64,000 nucleotides of DNA from Corynebacterium cystitidis (GTDB lineage Bacteria > Actinomycetota > Actinomycetes > Mycobacteriales > Mycobacteriaceae): contig NZ_LT906473.1 in assembly GCF_900187295.1 (NCBI RefSeq), forward strand, positions 1,116,001 through 1,180,000, written 5' to 3'. Below, in pieces: positions 35,454 through 44,416 of the stretch (its first letter is position 1; every line of letters begins with the position of its first letter). Below the pieces are notes generated by a model. The model did not search any database, had not been told where the DNA came from, and worked only from the letters and a program-made list of their open reading frames with translations. Position numbers and translations under genes: made by a program.

Positions 35454-37550
35454 GTGACTACAGTCACTTCACCAAGCCACACCGCATGGCAAGGCTTCGA
35501 GGACGGGCCGTGGACGGACACGATCGATATCCGTGACTTCATCCAACGCAATTACACCCCGTACGACGGGGACGCGTCTTTCCTTGCTGGACCCACCGAG
35601 AAAACCCTCCGCACGTGGGACCACCTAGAAGAAAACTACCTCTCCGTCGAACGTCAACGTCGCGTATACGCTGTCGATACCGATACCCCGGCGGATATTG
35701 ACGCGTTCGGCCCCGGCTACATCTCAGAAGATGACGACATCATCGTCGGCCTGCAAACCGACGAGCCTTTGAAGCGCGCCATGATGCCGTACGGTGGCTG
35801 GCGCATGGTCAAGCAGGCCATTAAAGAGTCTGGCGAAGAGGTCAATCCCGATGTAGAGACGATTTTCACCAAGTATCGCAAGACGCATAACGACGCCGTC
35901 TTCGATATCTACACGCCCCGAATCCGTGCGGCGCGCTCATCACACATCATCACCGGCCTGCCAGATGCCTATGGGCGCGGACGGATCATCGGCGACTATC
36001 GTCGCGTCGCCCTTTACGGTGTGGACGCTTTGATCGAGGAGAAGGAAGCCTCCAAACACGCAGTCGGGTCCCTTGGCTTTTCTGAGGATTGGGCGCGCTT
36101 CCGGGAAGAACACTCCGAGCAAATCAAGGCGCTGAAAAAGCTGAAGGCGATGGCTAAGGCCTACGGCTTTGACATTTCGGGTCCCGCAACGACCGCCCAG
36201 GAGGCGGTGCAGTGGACCTACTTCGGCTACCTCGCAGCGGTGAAGAGCCAAGATGGAGCAGCGATGAGCTTCGGCCGCCTCTCCCCTTTCTTCGACATTT
36301 ACTTCGAGCGTGACATCGCCAACGGCACTCTTACCGAGGAGGGCGCTCAGGAGATCATCGACGCACTAGTGATCAAGCTGCGCATCGTGCGGTTCTTGCG
36401 TACCGAAGATTATGACCAAATCTTCTCTGGTGACCCCTACTGGGCGACCTGGTCCGACGCTGGCTTCTCCGAGGACGGCCGCCACCAAGTAACTAAGACC
36501 GCATTCCGCCTGCTGCAAACCCTGCGAAACTTAGGCCCCGCACCAGAGCCGAACATCACTATTTTCTGGGACCCAGAGCTTCCCAACGGGTACAAGGAAT
36601 TCTGCGCTGCGATCTCCATTGAGACCTCATCGATTCAGTACGAGTCTGATAAGCAAATCCGCGACCAGTGGGGCGATGATGCCGCGATTGCGTGCTGCGT
36701 GTCACCGATGAAGGTGGGCAAACAGATGCAGTTCTTTGGCGCGCGCGTTAATGCCGCGAAATCTCTGCTGTACGCCATCAATGGTGGCCGCGATGAGATA
36801 ACTGGCCAGCAAATCACCAAGGATCACACCCCAATCGAAGGTGATGGGCCACTGGACTTCGACGAAGTCTGGGAGAAGTACGAGCTCATGCTCGACTGGG
36901 TTGTGGGCACCTACGTGGAAGCGCTCAACATCATCCATTACTGCCACGACAAATACGCCTACGAGGCGCTGGAAATGGCACTGCACGATTCCGATATCAT
37001 CCGCACCATGGGATGCGGGATTGCAGGGCTGTCGATCGTGGCGGACTCACTGTCCGCGATCAAGTACGCCAAGGTCTACCCCATTCGCGACGAGACGGGT
37101 CTGGTTGTCGACTACAAAACAGAAGGCGATTTCCCGTTCTACGGAAATGACGATGACCGCGCTGATGACATCGCGGCCACCATCGTCCACACCGTGATGG
37201 AGAAAATCAAGGCTATCCCGATGTACCGCGACGCGATCCCGACCCAGTCTGTTCTCACGATCACCTCGAACGTGGTGTACGGCAAGGCAACCGGCAACTT
37301 CCCGTCCGGGCATAGAGCAGGCACTCCGTTCGCCCCGGGCGCGAACCCCGAAAATGGTGCCGACAATCACGGCATGGTCGCATCGATGCTCTCGGTGGGT
37401 AAGTTGGACTACAACGATGCCCTTGATGGCATCTCCCTGACCAACACCATCACACCATCTGGTTTGGGGCGCACTAAGGACGAGCAGGTAACTAACCTGG
37501 TTGGTGTGCTCGATGCCGGCTTCATCATGGACCCAGCATGTAGTACGTAG
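35454..37550 (+). CDS. pflB: Pyruvate formate-lyase, lacking the C-terminal glycyl-radical domain
   Basis: Formate C-acetyltransferase converts pyruvate and CoA to acetyl-CoA and formate anaerobically. The 698-residue protein carries the catalytic double cysteine Cys414-Cys415 in AIACCVSPM and is colinear with classical PflB up to RTKDEQVTNLVGVLDAGF. It then stops, exactly before the segment that would contain the HLNVNV stretch and the radical RVSGYAV loop. That domain is encoded separately at 37650-37901. Classical enzymes are about 750-760 residues, so about 60 are missing. GTG 35454 has AAAGGG upstream. pflA follows the small gene. The protein cannot work alone by the known mechanism. Confidence 0.93.
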   Translation: MTTVTSPSHTAWQGFEDGPWTDTIDIRDFIQRNYTPYDGDASFLAGPTEKTLRTWDHLEENYLSVERQRRVYAVDTDTPADIDAFGPGYISEDDDIIVGLQTDEPLKRAMMPYGGWRMVKQAIKESGEEVNPDVETIFTKYRKTHNDAVFDIYTPRIRAARSSHIITGLPDAYGRGRIIGDYRRVALYGVDALIEEKEASKHAVGSLGFSEDWARFREEHSEQIKALKKLKAMAKAYGFDISGPATTAQEAVQWTYFGYLAAVKSQDGAAMSFGRLSPFFDIYFERDIANGTLTEEGAQEIIDALVIKLRIVRFLRTEDYDQIFSGDPYWATWSDAGFSEDGRHQVTKTAFRLLQTLRNLGPAPEPNITIFWDPELPNGYKEFCAAISIETSSIQYESDKQIRDQWGDDAAIACCVSPMKVGKQMQFFGARVNAAKSLLYAINGGRDEITGQQITKDHTPIEGDGPLDFDEVWEKYELMLDWVVGTYVEALNIIHYCHDKYAYEALEMALHDSDIIRTMGCGIAGLSIVADSLSAIKYAKVYPIRDETGLVVDYKTEGDFPFYGNDDDRADDIAATIVHTVMEKIKAIPMYRDAIPTQSVLTITSNVVYGKATGNFPSGHRAGTPFAPGANPENGADNHGMVASMLSVGKLDYNDALDGISLTNTITPSGLGRTKDEQVTNLVGVLDAGFIMDPACST

Positions 37551-37558
37551 CAATTCCG

Positions 37559-37586
37559 GGGTGAGTGTGACACCACGTTCTCACCC
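37559..37586 (+). promoter_or_regulatory. Intercistronic hairpin between the two PFL parts
   Basis: GGGTGAG (37559-37565) pairs with CTCACCC (37580-37586) around a 14-base loop that has an additional GTG/CAC pairing. It begins nine bases after the pflB stop and 63 bases before the small gene's start. With no U-tract it is more likely an mRNA-processing or stability element than a full terminator. Confidence 0.5.
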
Positions 37587-37649
37587 GCATTGCACATCGA
37601 CCTATCCACCCACGTCAATCACCTACACATTTACTAAGGAGAAAACACA

Positions 37650-37901
37650 ATGGCTACCAAAACTTTCGACGAGCGTCTCGCATCCATGAAGGAAAACCGC
37701 CAGGCTAATAACATGGAATCCGGCCTCTACCACGCAAATATCAACGTCCTCGACGAGACAACTCTAGAAGATGCGATGGAGCACCCAGAGAATTACCCGA
37801 ACCTCACTGTGCGCGTGTCCGGCTACGCCGTGAACTTCGTCAAGCTGACCAAGGAGCAGCAGCGCGACGTGATTTCGCGTACCTTCCACCAGGGCAAGTA
37901 A
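37650..37901 (+). CDS. Stand-alone glycyl-radical domain of pyruvate formate-lyase (GrcA-like)
   Basis: Protein of 83 residues containing the complete C-terminal domain of Pfl[21 protein letters not shown], then [12 protein letters not shown] with the radical glycine at residue 58, and the closing [14 protein letters not shown]. It resembles E. coli GrcA/YfiD (127 residues), which replaces oxygen-damaged PflB tails, but it has a shorter N terminus ([17 protein letters not shown]) unrelated to GrcA's. Because the adjacent PflB has no such domain, this is inferred to be an obligatory second subunit. AAGGAG lies eight bases before ATG 37650, so it has its own strong ribosome-binding site and is not a frameshift remnant. 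Confidence 0.92.
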   Translation: MATKTFDERLASMKENRQANNMESGLYHANINVLDETTLEDAMEHPENYPNLTVRVSGYAVNFVKLTKEQQRDVISRTFHQGK

Positions 37902-37923
37902 TTCCAGTGAAAGCAGCGTCACA

Positions 37924-38805
37924 GTGGCTCACGATGGCATCACAGGAATAGTCACCCTCACCCCCGAGGAGGGCGACAAGGTCCGTGGGGTCGCGGCCGG
38001 TCTTGGCGGCGACGCCTACGACACAGCAGACGACCTAAACCGTGCCGAGCTCATGGAAGCGCGACGCACCGGCGATGTCGGGCTCGTCCACTCCTGGGAG
38101 TTGGTGACAGCCGTTGACGGCCCCGGAACCCGCATGACTATGTTCATGTCTGGGTGCCCGCTGCGCTGCCTGTACTGCCACAACCCCGACACAATGGGGA
38201 TGAAAGAAGGCACACTCGAAACGGTGTCAGCCGTCGTAAAGCGCGTTCTGCGCTATCGGCCCGTGTTCAACGCGTCGGGTGGTGGGCTCACCATTTCAGG
38301 TGGTGAGCCCCTATTCCAGATCGCTTTTACACGGCGAGTCCTCAAAGAAGTCCACGATGCTGGCGTGCATACCGCTATTGACACGTCTGGCTACCTCGGG
38401 GCACGGCTTTCCGACGACGATCTTGCCAATGTTGATCTCGTGCTGCTTGATCTGAAGTCGGGTGATGAGGCGACTTATTCCAAGGTCACCGGTGGGCGCC
38501 AGCTGCAGCCCACACTGGACTTCGGCAATCGGCTTAACGCATTAGGTAAGAAGATCTGGGTGCGCTTCGTGCTGGTCCCCGGCCTTACGGACGAACCCAC
38601 TAATGTTGAAAAGATTGCCGACATCGCAGCGCAGTGGAAGAACAGCGTGGAGCGGGTCGAAGTACTCCCCTTCCACAACATGGGTGCGGATAAGTGGGAG
38701 CACCTCGGAATGGATTATGAACTGAAAGATGCGGTTGCACCAACTGCAGAGTCGGTGGAACGCACCCGTGAAGTTTTCCGCAGCCGAGGGCTGACCACGT
38801 ACTAG
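37924..38805 (+). CDS. pflA: Pyruvate formate-lyase activating enzyme PflA (radical SAM)
   Basis: Radical-SAM enzyme that abstracts hydrogen from the glycine of the radical domain. The cluster motif C-x3-C-x2-C is CPLRCLYC with cysteines 78, 82 and 85; the SAM-binding GGE is in TISGGEPLFQ. The 293-residue protein has a roughly 48-residue N-terminal extension relative to E. coli PflA if it starts at GTG 37924; an internal ATG at 38053 would give the classical length but has no SD. It follows the small subunit by 22 bases and overlaps the convergent methyltransferase gene by four bases. Confidence 0.93.
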   Translation: MAHDGITGIVTLTPEEGDKVRGVAAGLGGDAYDTADDLNRAELMEARRTGDVGLVHSWELVTAVDGPGTRMTMFMSGCPLRCLYCHNPDTMGMKEGTLETVSAVVKRVLRYRPVFNASGGGLTISGGEPLFQIAFTRRVLKEVHDAGVHTAIDTSGYLGARLSDDDLANVDLVLLDLKSGDEATYSKVTGGRQLQPTLDFGNRLNALGKKIWVRFVLVPGLTDEPTNVEKIADIAAQWKNSVERVEVLPFHNMGADKWEHLGMDYELKDAVAPTAESVERTREVFRSRGLTTY

Positions 38806-39395
38806 TCAGTGGGCCTGGTGAACAAAGCCACCATGAAGCGCGAATCCTGGGTGAAAGGCTTCAGGTCCCACGACTCAAAAACATAGTCGAGGGTGAACCC
38901 GACTCCCTTGGCGTTTTCCAAGAAGTCGGGAAATCCCCATCCACGCCCCGCACCGTAGCCGACGACGAAACGTCCACCAGCAACCAGCGAGTCGAAGATG
39001 TGTTGGAGGGCTGGCTCGCGACCTTCTGGAGCTAAGAACCCCATGACGTTGCCCGCCGACACTGCAACGTCGAAGTCATCTTCCGCGATGGGGTCAACTC
39101 CCAAATCGCCGACGTACCAACGCGCATGCGGGAATTGGCGCTTGGCGTGATCAATGAGAATCTCGTCAAGATCTGTCCCTACAACGTCGTGGCCTAGTTC
39201 TGCTAGACGGCCTCCGAGGCGGCCCTGGCCGCATCCAGCGTCGAGGATCCGAGAGCCTCGCTGTGGCGCGAGAGCATCCACGAGGCGTGCTTCACCATGG
39301 ATGTCGTCACCAGCGTTGATCATATTTTGCCAGCGACGAGCATAGTTTTCAGAATGGTCAGGGTTAGCTGTAGTGACTTCTTTCCAGGTAGGCAT
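38802..39395 (-). CDS. Class I SAM-dependent methyltransferase
   Basis: Rossmann-fold methyltransferase of 197 residues, substrate unknown. Motif I is ILDAGCGQGRLGGRLAELG, with the acidic SAM ribose ligand in VVGTDLDEILI and motif IV-like FDVAVSAGNVMGFL. The N terminus NYARRWQNMINAGDDIHGEARL suits the methyltransferase type 11/12 group. It is convergent with pflA (4-base overlap) and divergent from corA. Nothing in the neighbourhood points to a particular target. Confidence 0.85.
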   Translation of the reverse strand: MPTWKEVTTANPDHSENYARRWQNMINAGDDIHGEARLVDALAPQRGSRILDAGCGQGRLGGRLAELGHDVVGTDLDEILIDHAKRQFPHARWYVGDLGVDPIAEDDFDVAVSAGNVMGFLAPEGREPALQHIFDSLVAGGRFVVGYGAGRGWGFPDFLENAKGVGFTLDYVFESWDLKPFTQDSRFMVALFTRPTD

Positions 39396-39494
39396 GGCCT
39401 TCAGTATAGAGAAGCGTAGAATATCGGTTTGTCCTTAGCCCTTTCGGTGCCCTTTTGGCGCTCCTGGGCCCGTATACAACAGGAAGGTCGTGGC

Positions 39495-40568
39495 ATGCCA
39501 CCTCGTTTGCCTCGTCGGATGCTCAAGACAACTGAATCCACGGCACCGTCTTCTCCGCGGTATTCTATCCCGGTTGAGCGCGCCATCGACCTCTGCCGAG
39601 TGTTCCACGATGGATTGCGGTTAGCAGGCGATTTTCAGATCGATGCTGCGTTAGCGAAAGCCCGTGAGTATAGTAACGGATTCGTCTGGTTATCTCTTCA
39701 TGAACCCAGTGACGAACAGATGACGAAAGTAGCGAAGGCCTTCGGCATCCATGAGCTGATTGTGGAAGACGCTGTGTCTGCCCATCAGCGGCCGAAGGTG
39801 GAGCGTTACGACGATCAGCTGTTCTTTGTGGTGCGCTCGGTCAAGTACACGGATGACGAAGAGGTTGTTGATACTCGACAAATTATTTCTACAGGTGAAG
39901 TTCAGATGCTGGTGGGACGTGACTTCATTATCACCGTGCGCCACAATGCCGAGCTTCCCGACGTTGCCGATTCTCTTGATCGTGAGCCCGAAACGGCTGC
40001 CTTAGGTCCAGCGGCGGTGGCGTGGAAGATCGCCAACAACATCGTGGAGGACTACGCCCGGATTACTGCGGAGCTGTCCGAGGATGTCGATGAGATGGAA
40101 AATGAGGTCTTTACGCCGCGCAAGAGGATCAATATTGACAAGATCTACATGTATAAGCGAGAGATTTTGGAAATGCGTCATGCTGTAGGTCCTCTGGGCC
40201 CGGCGCTTCGCACGGGTTTGAGTGTGAACAAGGACTTGCTGTCAAAGCCTTTGCTCAGTTACTTCCGTGACGTTCAGGATAACGTGCTGATTGTGACCGA
40301 CCAAGTCAGCGGCTTCGATGAGAGGTTGTCGTCATTGCTAGACGCGTCGGTGGCGAAGGTAACTTTGCAGCAGAATACGGACATGCGCACTATTTCTGCA
40401 GTAGTTGGTATGGCTGCGGCTCCCACGTTGATCGCCGGTATTTATGGCATGAACTTTGCGAACATGCCTGAGTTGGAGTGGGATCTTGGTTATCCTTTTG
40501 CGTTGTTGCTCATGCTGGTAGTGGTGGTAGTCATGCTGTGGTGGTTTAAACGCAATGACTGGATTTAG
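39495..40568 (+). CDS. corA: Magnesium/cobalt channel CorA
   Basis: Homopentameric divalent-cation channel of the plasma membrane. The 357-residue protein has a large cytosolic N-terminal funnel domain, a long stalk helix and two C-terminal membrane helices. The selectivity signature YGMNFANMPE sits in the loop between them, and the protein ends in a basic FKRNDW tail. ATG 39495 is chosen because AGGAAGG lies seven bases upstream; the frame is open to 39429. Length and motif agree with the CorA/MIT family. Confidence 0.93.
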   Translation: MPPRLPRRMLKTTESTAPSSPRYSIPVERAIDLCRVFHDGLRLAGDFQIDAALAKAREYSNGFVWLSLHEPSDEQMTKVAKAFGIHELIVEDAVSAHQRPKVERYDDQLFFVVRSVKYTDDEEVVDTRQIISTGEVQMLVGRDFIITVRHNAELPDVADSLDREPETAALGPAAVAWKIANNIVEDYARITAELSEDVDEMENEVFTPRKRINIDKIYMYKREILEMRHAVGPLGPALRTGLSVNKDLLSKPLLSYFRDVQDNVLIVTDQVSGFDERLSSLLDASVAKVTLQQNTDMRTISAVVGMAAAPTLIAGIYGMNFANMPELEWDLGYPFALLLMLVVVVVMLWWFKRNDWI

Positions 40569-40594
40569 TACATGTTGCTTGCTACTTCGTGGCC

Positions 40595-41050
40595 CTAGTT
40601 CGTGGCCTCTTCTGAAGTCGAGGTGGGCATGACCATAGTGCGGAGCTGACTAACGGCGCACAGTTTTTCTTCGTTACTCATTTCAATCCGCCACAGTTGA
40701 GTAGTCCTACCGAGATGGATGGGTCGTGCGACCACGTCGATTCGGCCCTGCTTGATGGATTTCAGGAAGTCGGTGGAGTTACTGATGCCCACTACCGGAG
40801 CACCTGCTGCCACCACTCCTGCCGTTGAACCAACAGACTCTGCGATGGCAGCTAGCACTCCCCCATTCACCAGCCCCGCGGGTTGAAGAATATTGGGTGT
40901 GACTTCTACCTCACCGGTCACGAATTTTGGGCTAATTCGGTTGAATTGCAGGCCAATAAACGTGTCGAATAGTGGGCGGTGGGCGTTGATAGCGGCCAGT
41001 TCTTCGTCGTTAAGCGCGCGTTGGCCTGCGTTGATAAGGGTTTCATACAC
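40595..41050 (-). CDS. PaaI-type hotdog-fold thioesterase
   Basis: Predicted acyl-CoA thioesterase of about 151 residues. Hotdog features: the NILQPAGLVNGGVLAAIAES helix with the catalytic Asn/Gly/Glu region, and the LGRTTQLWRIEM strand. The frame is open to 41125, but the GTG at 41050 is the likely start, because the upstream 25 residues look non-coding, would overlap the gnd promoter, and AGGAAAG precedes the GTG. I recall a thioesterase gene of this kind divergent from gnd in C. glutamicum. The substrate is unknown. Confidence 0.85.
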   Translation of the reverse strand: MYETLINAGQRALNDEELAAINAHRPLFDTFIGLQFNRISPKFVTGEVEVTPNILQPAGLVNGGVLAAIAESVGSTAGVVAAGAPVVGISNSTDFLKSIKQGRIDVVARPIHLGRTTQLWRIEMSNEEKLCAVSQLRTMVMPTSTSEEATN

Positions 41051-41109
41051 CGTGGATCTCTCTTTCCTGCACCCAAAAGCACTTAGGTAGTACTTTTTGT
41101 AAAATTCGG

Positions 41110-41145
41110 CTGACAATAGTCTCACATACGAGTATGGTTGAGACT
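41110..41145 (+). promoter_or_regulatory. gnd promoter with operator-like inverted repeat
   Basis: CTGACA (41110-41115), 17 bases, TATGGT (41133-41138), then ATG at 41146, so transcription would start at or beside the initiation codon. AGTCTCA (41118-41124) and TGAGACT (41139-41145) form a perfect inverted repeat enclosing the -10, with a nested CATAC/GTATG pair. Confidence 0.6.
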
Positions 41146-42606
<1,461 letters not shown>

Positions 42607-42626
42607 ATTCTTTCAACTCTTCGGCT

Positions 42627-42656
42627 AAAGACCTCCCCAACGGGGAGGTCTTTTCT
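42627..42656 (+). terminator. Strong intrinsic terminator after gnd
   Basis: AAAGACCTCCCC (42627-42638) pairs with GGGGAGGTCTTT (42642-42653) across the three-base loop AAC, followed by a T-rich tail. It also reads as a terminator for the convergent minus-strand gene at 42660-42980. Confidence 0.95.
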
Positions 42657-42659
42657 TGT

Positions 42660-42980
42660 TCAGAGAGCGAAGACAAGCGCACCAAAGAGTGCTTCGCGCA
42701 ACCCAAAGATTCCAAGTGGAATGGCAACTAACAGTGAAAGACCAACAACACCCAGAATCAGCAGCACCACACAGCCACCCAGGGCACCCAACCACGGCTT
42801 CGCTTTCGCCATGCGTGCTTGTCCCGGTGTGGTTACCTCTGGGCGAGCCTGTGGATCCTCGTAGCGTGTTGTGGCACGTTCCTCGGCAACGTGCACCTCA
42901 TCGCGGCCATGGATCCCCTGAGGTGCAGGCGTATACTCTGCGCCGTCTGGCAATTTCTGTTGATTCACTGCCGGCTCCAT
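42660..42980 (-). CDS. Small membrane protein, unknown
   Basis: Unrecognised protein of 106 residues. The first 55 residues are hydrophilic (ending MAKAKPWLG), followed by a long hydrophobic stretch (LGGCVVLLILGVVGLSLLVA, then GLREALFGALVFAL) that can form one or two membrane helices at the C terminus. ATG 42980 overlaps the end of the PH-like gene by 16 bases, so the two are probably co-transcribed on the minus strand. The gnd terminator lies just past its stop. Confidence 0.65.
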   Translation of the reverse strand: MEPAVNQQKLPDGAEYTPAPQGIHGRDEVHVAEERATTRYEDPQARPEVTTPGQARMAKAKPWLGALGGCVVLLILGVVGLSLLVAIPLGIFGLREALFGALVFAL

Positions 42981-43519
42981 ACTCTGCTCATGGTGTGGTC
43001 AACGTAATGGTCGAATGCATCGCCACTCAAATTACTAGTCTGGGCCAACCTGTACGTATCACGCCAAAACTGATATACCTGTGGCATCGGTACGCGATGA
43101 TCGTTAGAGCGGTACTGGCGGTGCACACCAAGCACCCATTCCACGGCGTGCACGATACGCGCCACTCCGCGTGGCCCAAAACCGTGCCACACCAGGGGTG
43201 CTGCCATTGCGCGTACTTCTACGCTGTGGGCGCCAGGCAGTGTGTCGTCGTCAAGCGCGCTTACCGACGTCACTAGATCCAAGTCGACCACATCAAGTTG
43301 GCCTGGACCAACACCTAAGAATAGGTGCCGATTTGTTGCTACGCACGCGGATTCAAAACCGGGATGTGCGCATTGGGCAACCTCAAGAACAACCTCGTCG
43401 GGCCTGCAGACGCTGACGACATCGTTTACCACCCTCGTTGCGATGTAATCACCCTGAGCGCGTGCAAGCGCAGCATCAGCGAATCGGGGCGCGCTGTTGT
43501 CAACCGAACCGTCCGTCAT
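42965..43519 (-). CDS. PH-domain-like hypothetical protein
   Basis: Protein of about 184 residues from ATG 43519. The segment ESACVATNRHLFLGVGPGQL followed by VVDLDLVTSVSALDDD is the strand pattern of bacterial PH/GRAM-like domains. The C-terminal half is helical. The frame stays open upstream to 43864, but there it is the antisense of the DUF1266-like gene; the 57-base gap to that gene and the natural MTDGSVDN start fix the boundary. Function unknown; it may belong with the neighbouring accessory genes. Confidence 0.65.
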   Translation of the reverse strand: MTDGSVDNSAPRFADAALARAQGDYIATRVVNDVVSVCRPDEVVLEVAQCAHPGFESACVATNRHLFLGVGPGQLDVVDLDLVTSVSALDDDTLPGAHSVEVRAMAAPLVWHGFGPRGVARIVHAVEWVLGVHRQYRSNDHRVPMPQVYQFWRDTYRLAQTSNLSGDAFDHYVDHTMSRVWSRQ

Positions 43520-43576
43520 GCAGGCTAGAATAACACCATCAGAATCTTTCCGCTCAAGCCCGAGGAGGTTGATCGT

Positions 43577-44407
43577 ATGGCTGCGACTGCACGGCGTGTG
43601 GCGTTCGATGCTCCGGAATCGTTTTTCCACAAAGACCCGAAAGCTCTGTGGCAATGGTCGACGAACGAGCCCGACCTTGATGCGGTACGTCTGGCTACCT
43701 TCGGTGCTCCGTATCGAGAAGACCGGCCCATTGATGGGCCACCTGCGTTTGGCGTGAAGCACAACCACACGCTGTATCGCAAAACCCTCGAGCGCTCCTG
43801 GGGCTTTACCGACGGTGACGGCGCCCGAGCGCAGATGGAACTTCTGCTTGGGCCGTACAACCATGCCACCGAATTCGACTTCATCATGTTCGCCGGCGAA
43901 GAACTCATTGAACTAGAACGGGCCGAGGGCGCGCGGACTGCAGTGTGGGAGGCACGCAAGCGCGACCTTGAATCCTTCATCGCCCGCGCAGTAGCAGCCC
44001 ACAGCATGAGCGGATCCGAAGCTGTCTTCCAGTTCAACTGTTGGATGGATCTGCGTACTAGCAAAACTTTTGCCGAAGCCGCGCCACCACGTGTGCCGTT
44101 GACAACAAAAGCGTGGGATCTCATGCGCATTGAGATCGTCGGAGGAAAGTCGGTTGAGTTGGGCTGGTTGCCTGTCGACGACTACCTTGACTACTCAGCA
44201 CGCGCGCTACAAGCCTTGCAGCACTACTACCCCACCTGGGCGGATGTCGCTGCAGGTTTTTGGTGGGGCCGTGCTATCTGGATGGCTGATGAGATAAAGA
44301 CACCTGAAGGTGCTAAGCGTGGTCTGGGAGAAACCCATGAGACGCTCACGAATCTACTAATCCACCCGCAGTCGCCGTGGCGAGTAGCACCACTGCATCC
44401 GGAGTAG
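43577..44407 (+). CDS. DUF1266-family protein
   Basis: Protein of 276 residues. The C-terminal half has the DUF1266 pattern: KAWDLMRIEI, then LGWLPVDDYLDYSARALQAL, a TWADVAAGFWWGRAIW block and a closing amphipathic helix. The N-terminal half contains RSWGFTDGDGARAQMELLL. DUF1266 proteins are of unknown function and are often found with WGR/MolR-type or toxin/immunity genes; that link is from memory and is not proof. ATG 43577 is divergent from the PH-like gene and convergent with the end of the large AAA+/VWA operon, which lies nine bases beyond its stop. Confidence 0.7.
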   Translation: MAATARRVAFDAPESFFHKDPKALWQWSTNEPDLDAVRLATFGAPYREDRPIDGPPAFGVKHNHTLYRKTLERSWGFTDGDGARAQMELLLGPYNHATEFDFIMFAGEELIELERAEGARTAVWEARKRDLESFIARAVAAHSMSGSEAVFQFNCWMDLRTSKTFAEAAPPRVPLTTKAWDLMRIEIVGGKSVELGWLPVDDYLDYSARALQALQHYYPTWADVAAGFWWGRAIWMADEIKTPEGAKRGLGETHETLTNLLIHPQSPWRVAPLHPE

Positions 44408-44416
44408 TGCACAGAA

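Noticed and set aside
37551..37649. A frameshift joining pflB and the radical-domain gene
   Set aside because: Translation of the 99-base gap in all frames shows no remnant of the PflB tail, it contains a hairpin, and the small gene has its own strong ribosome-binding site and a unique N terminus.
42965..43864. Long form of the PH-like minus-strand gene with 115 extra N-terminal residues
   Set aside because: The extra part is antisense to the DUF1266-like gene and lacks protein-like character; ATG 43519 is a natural start.
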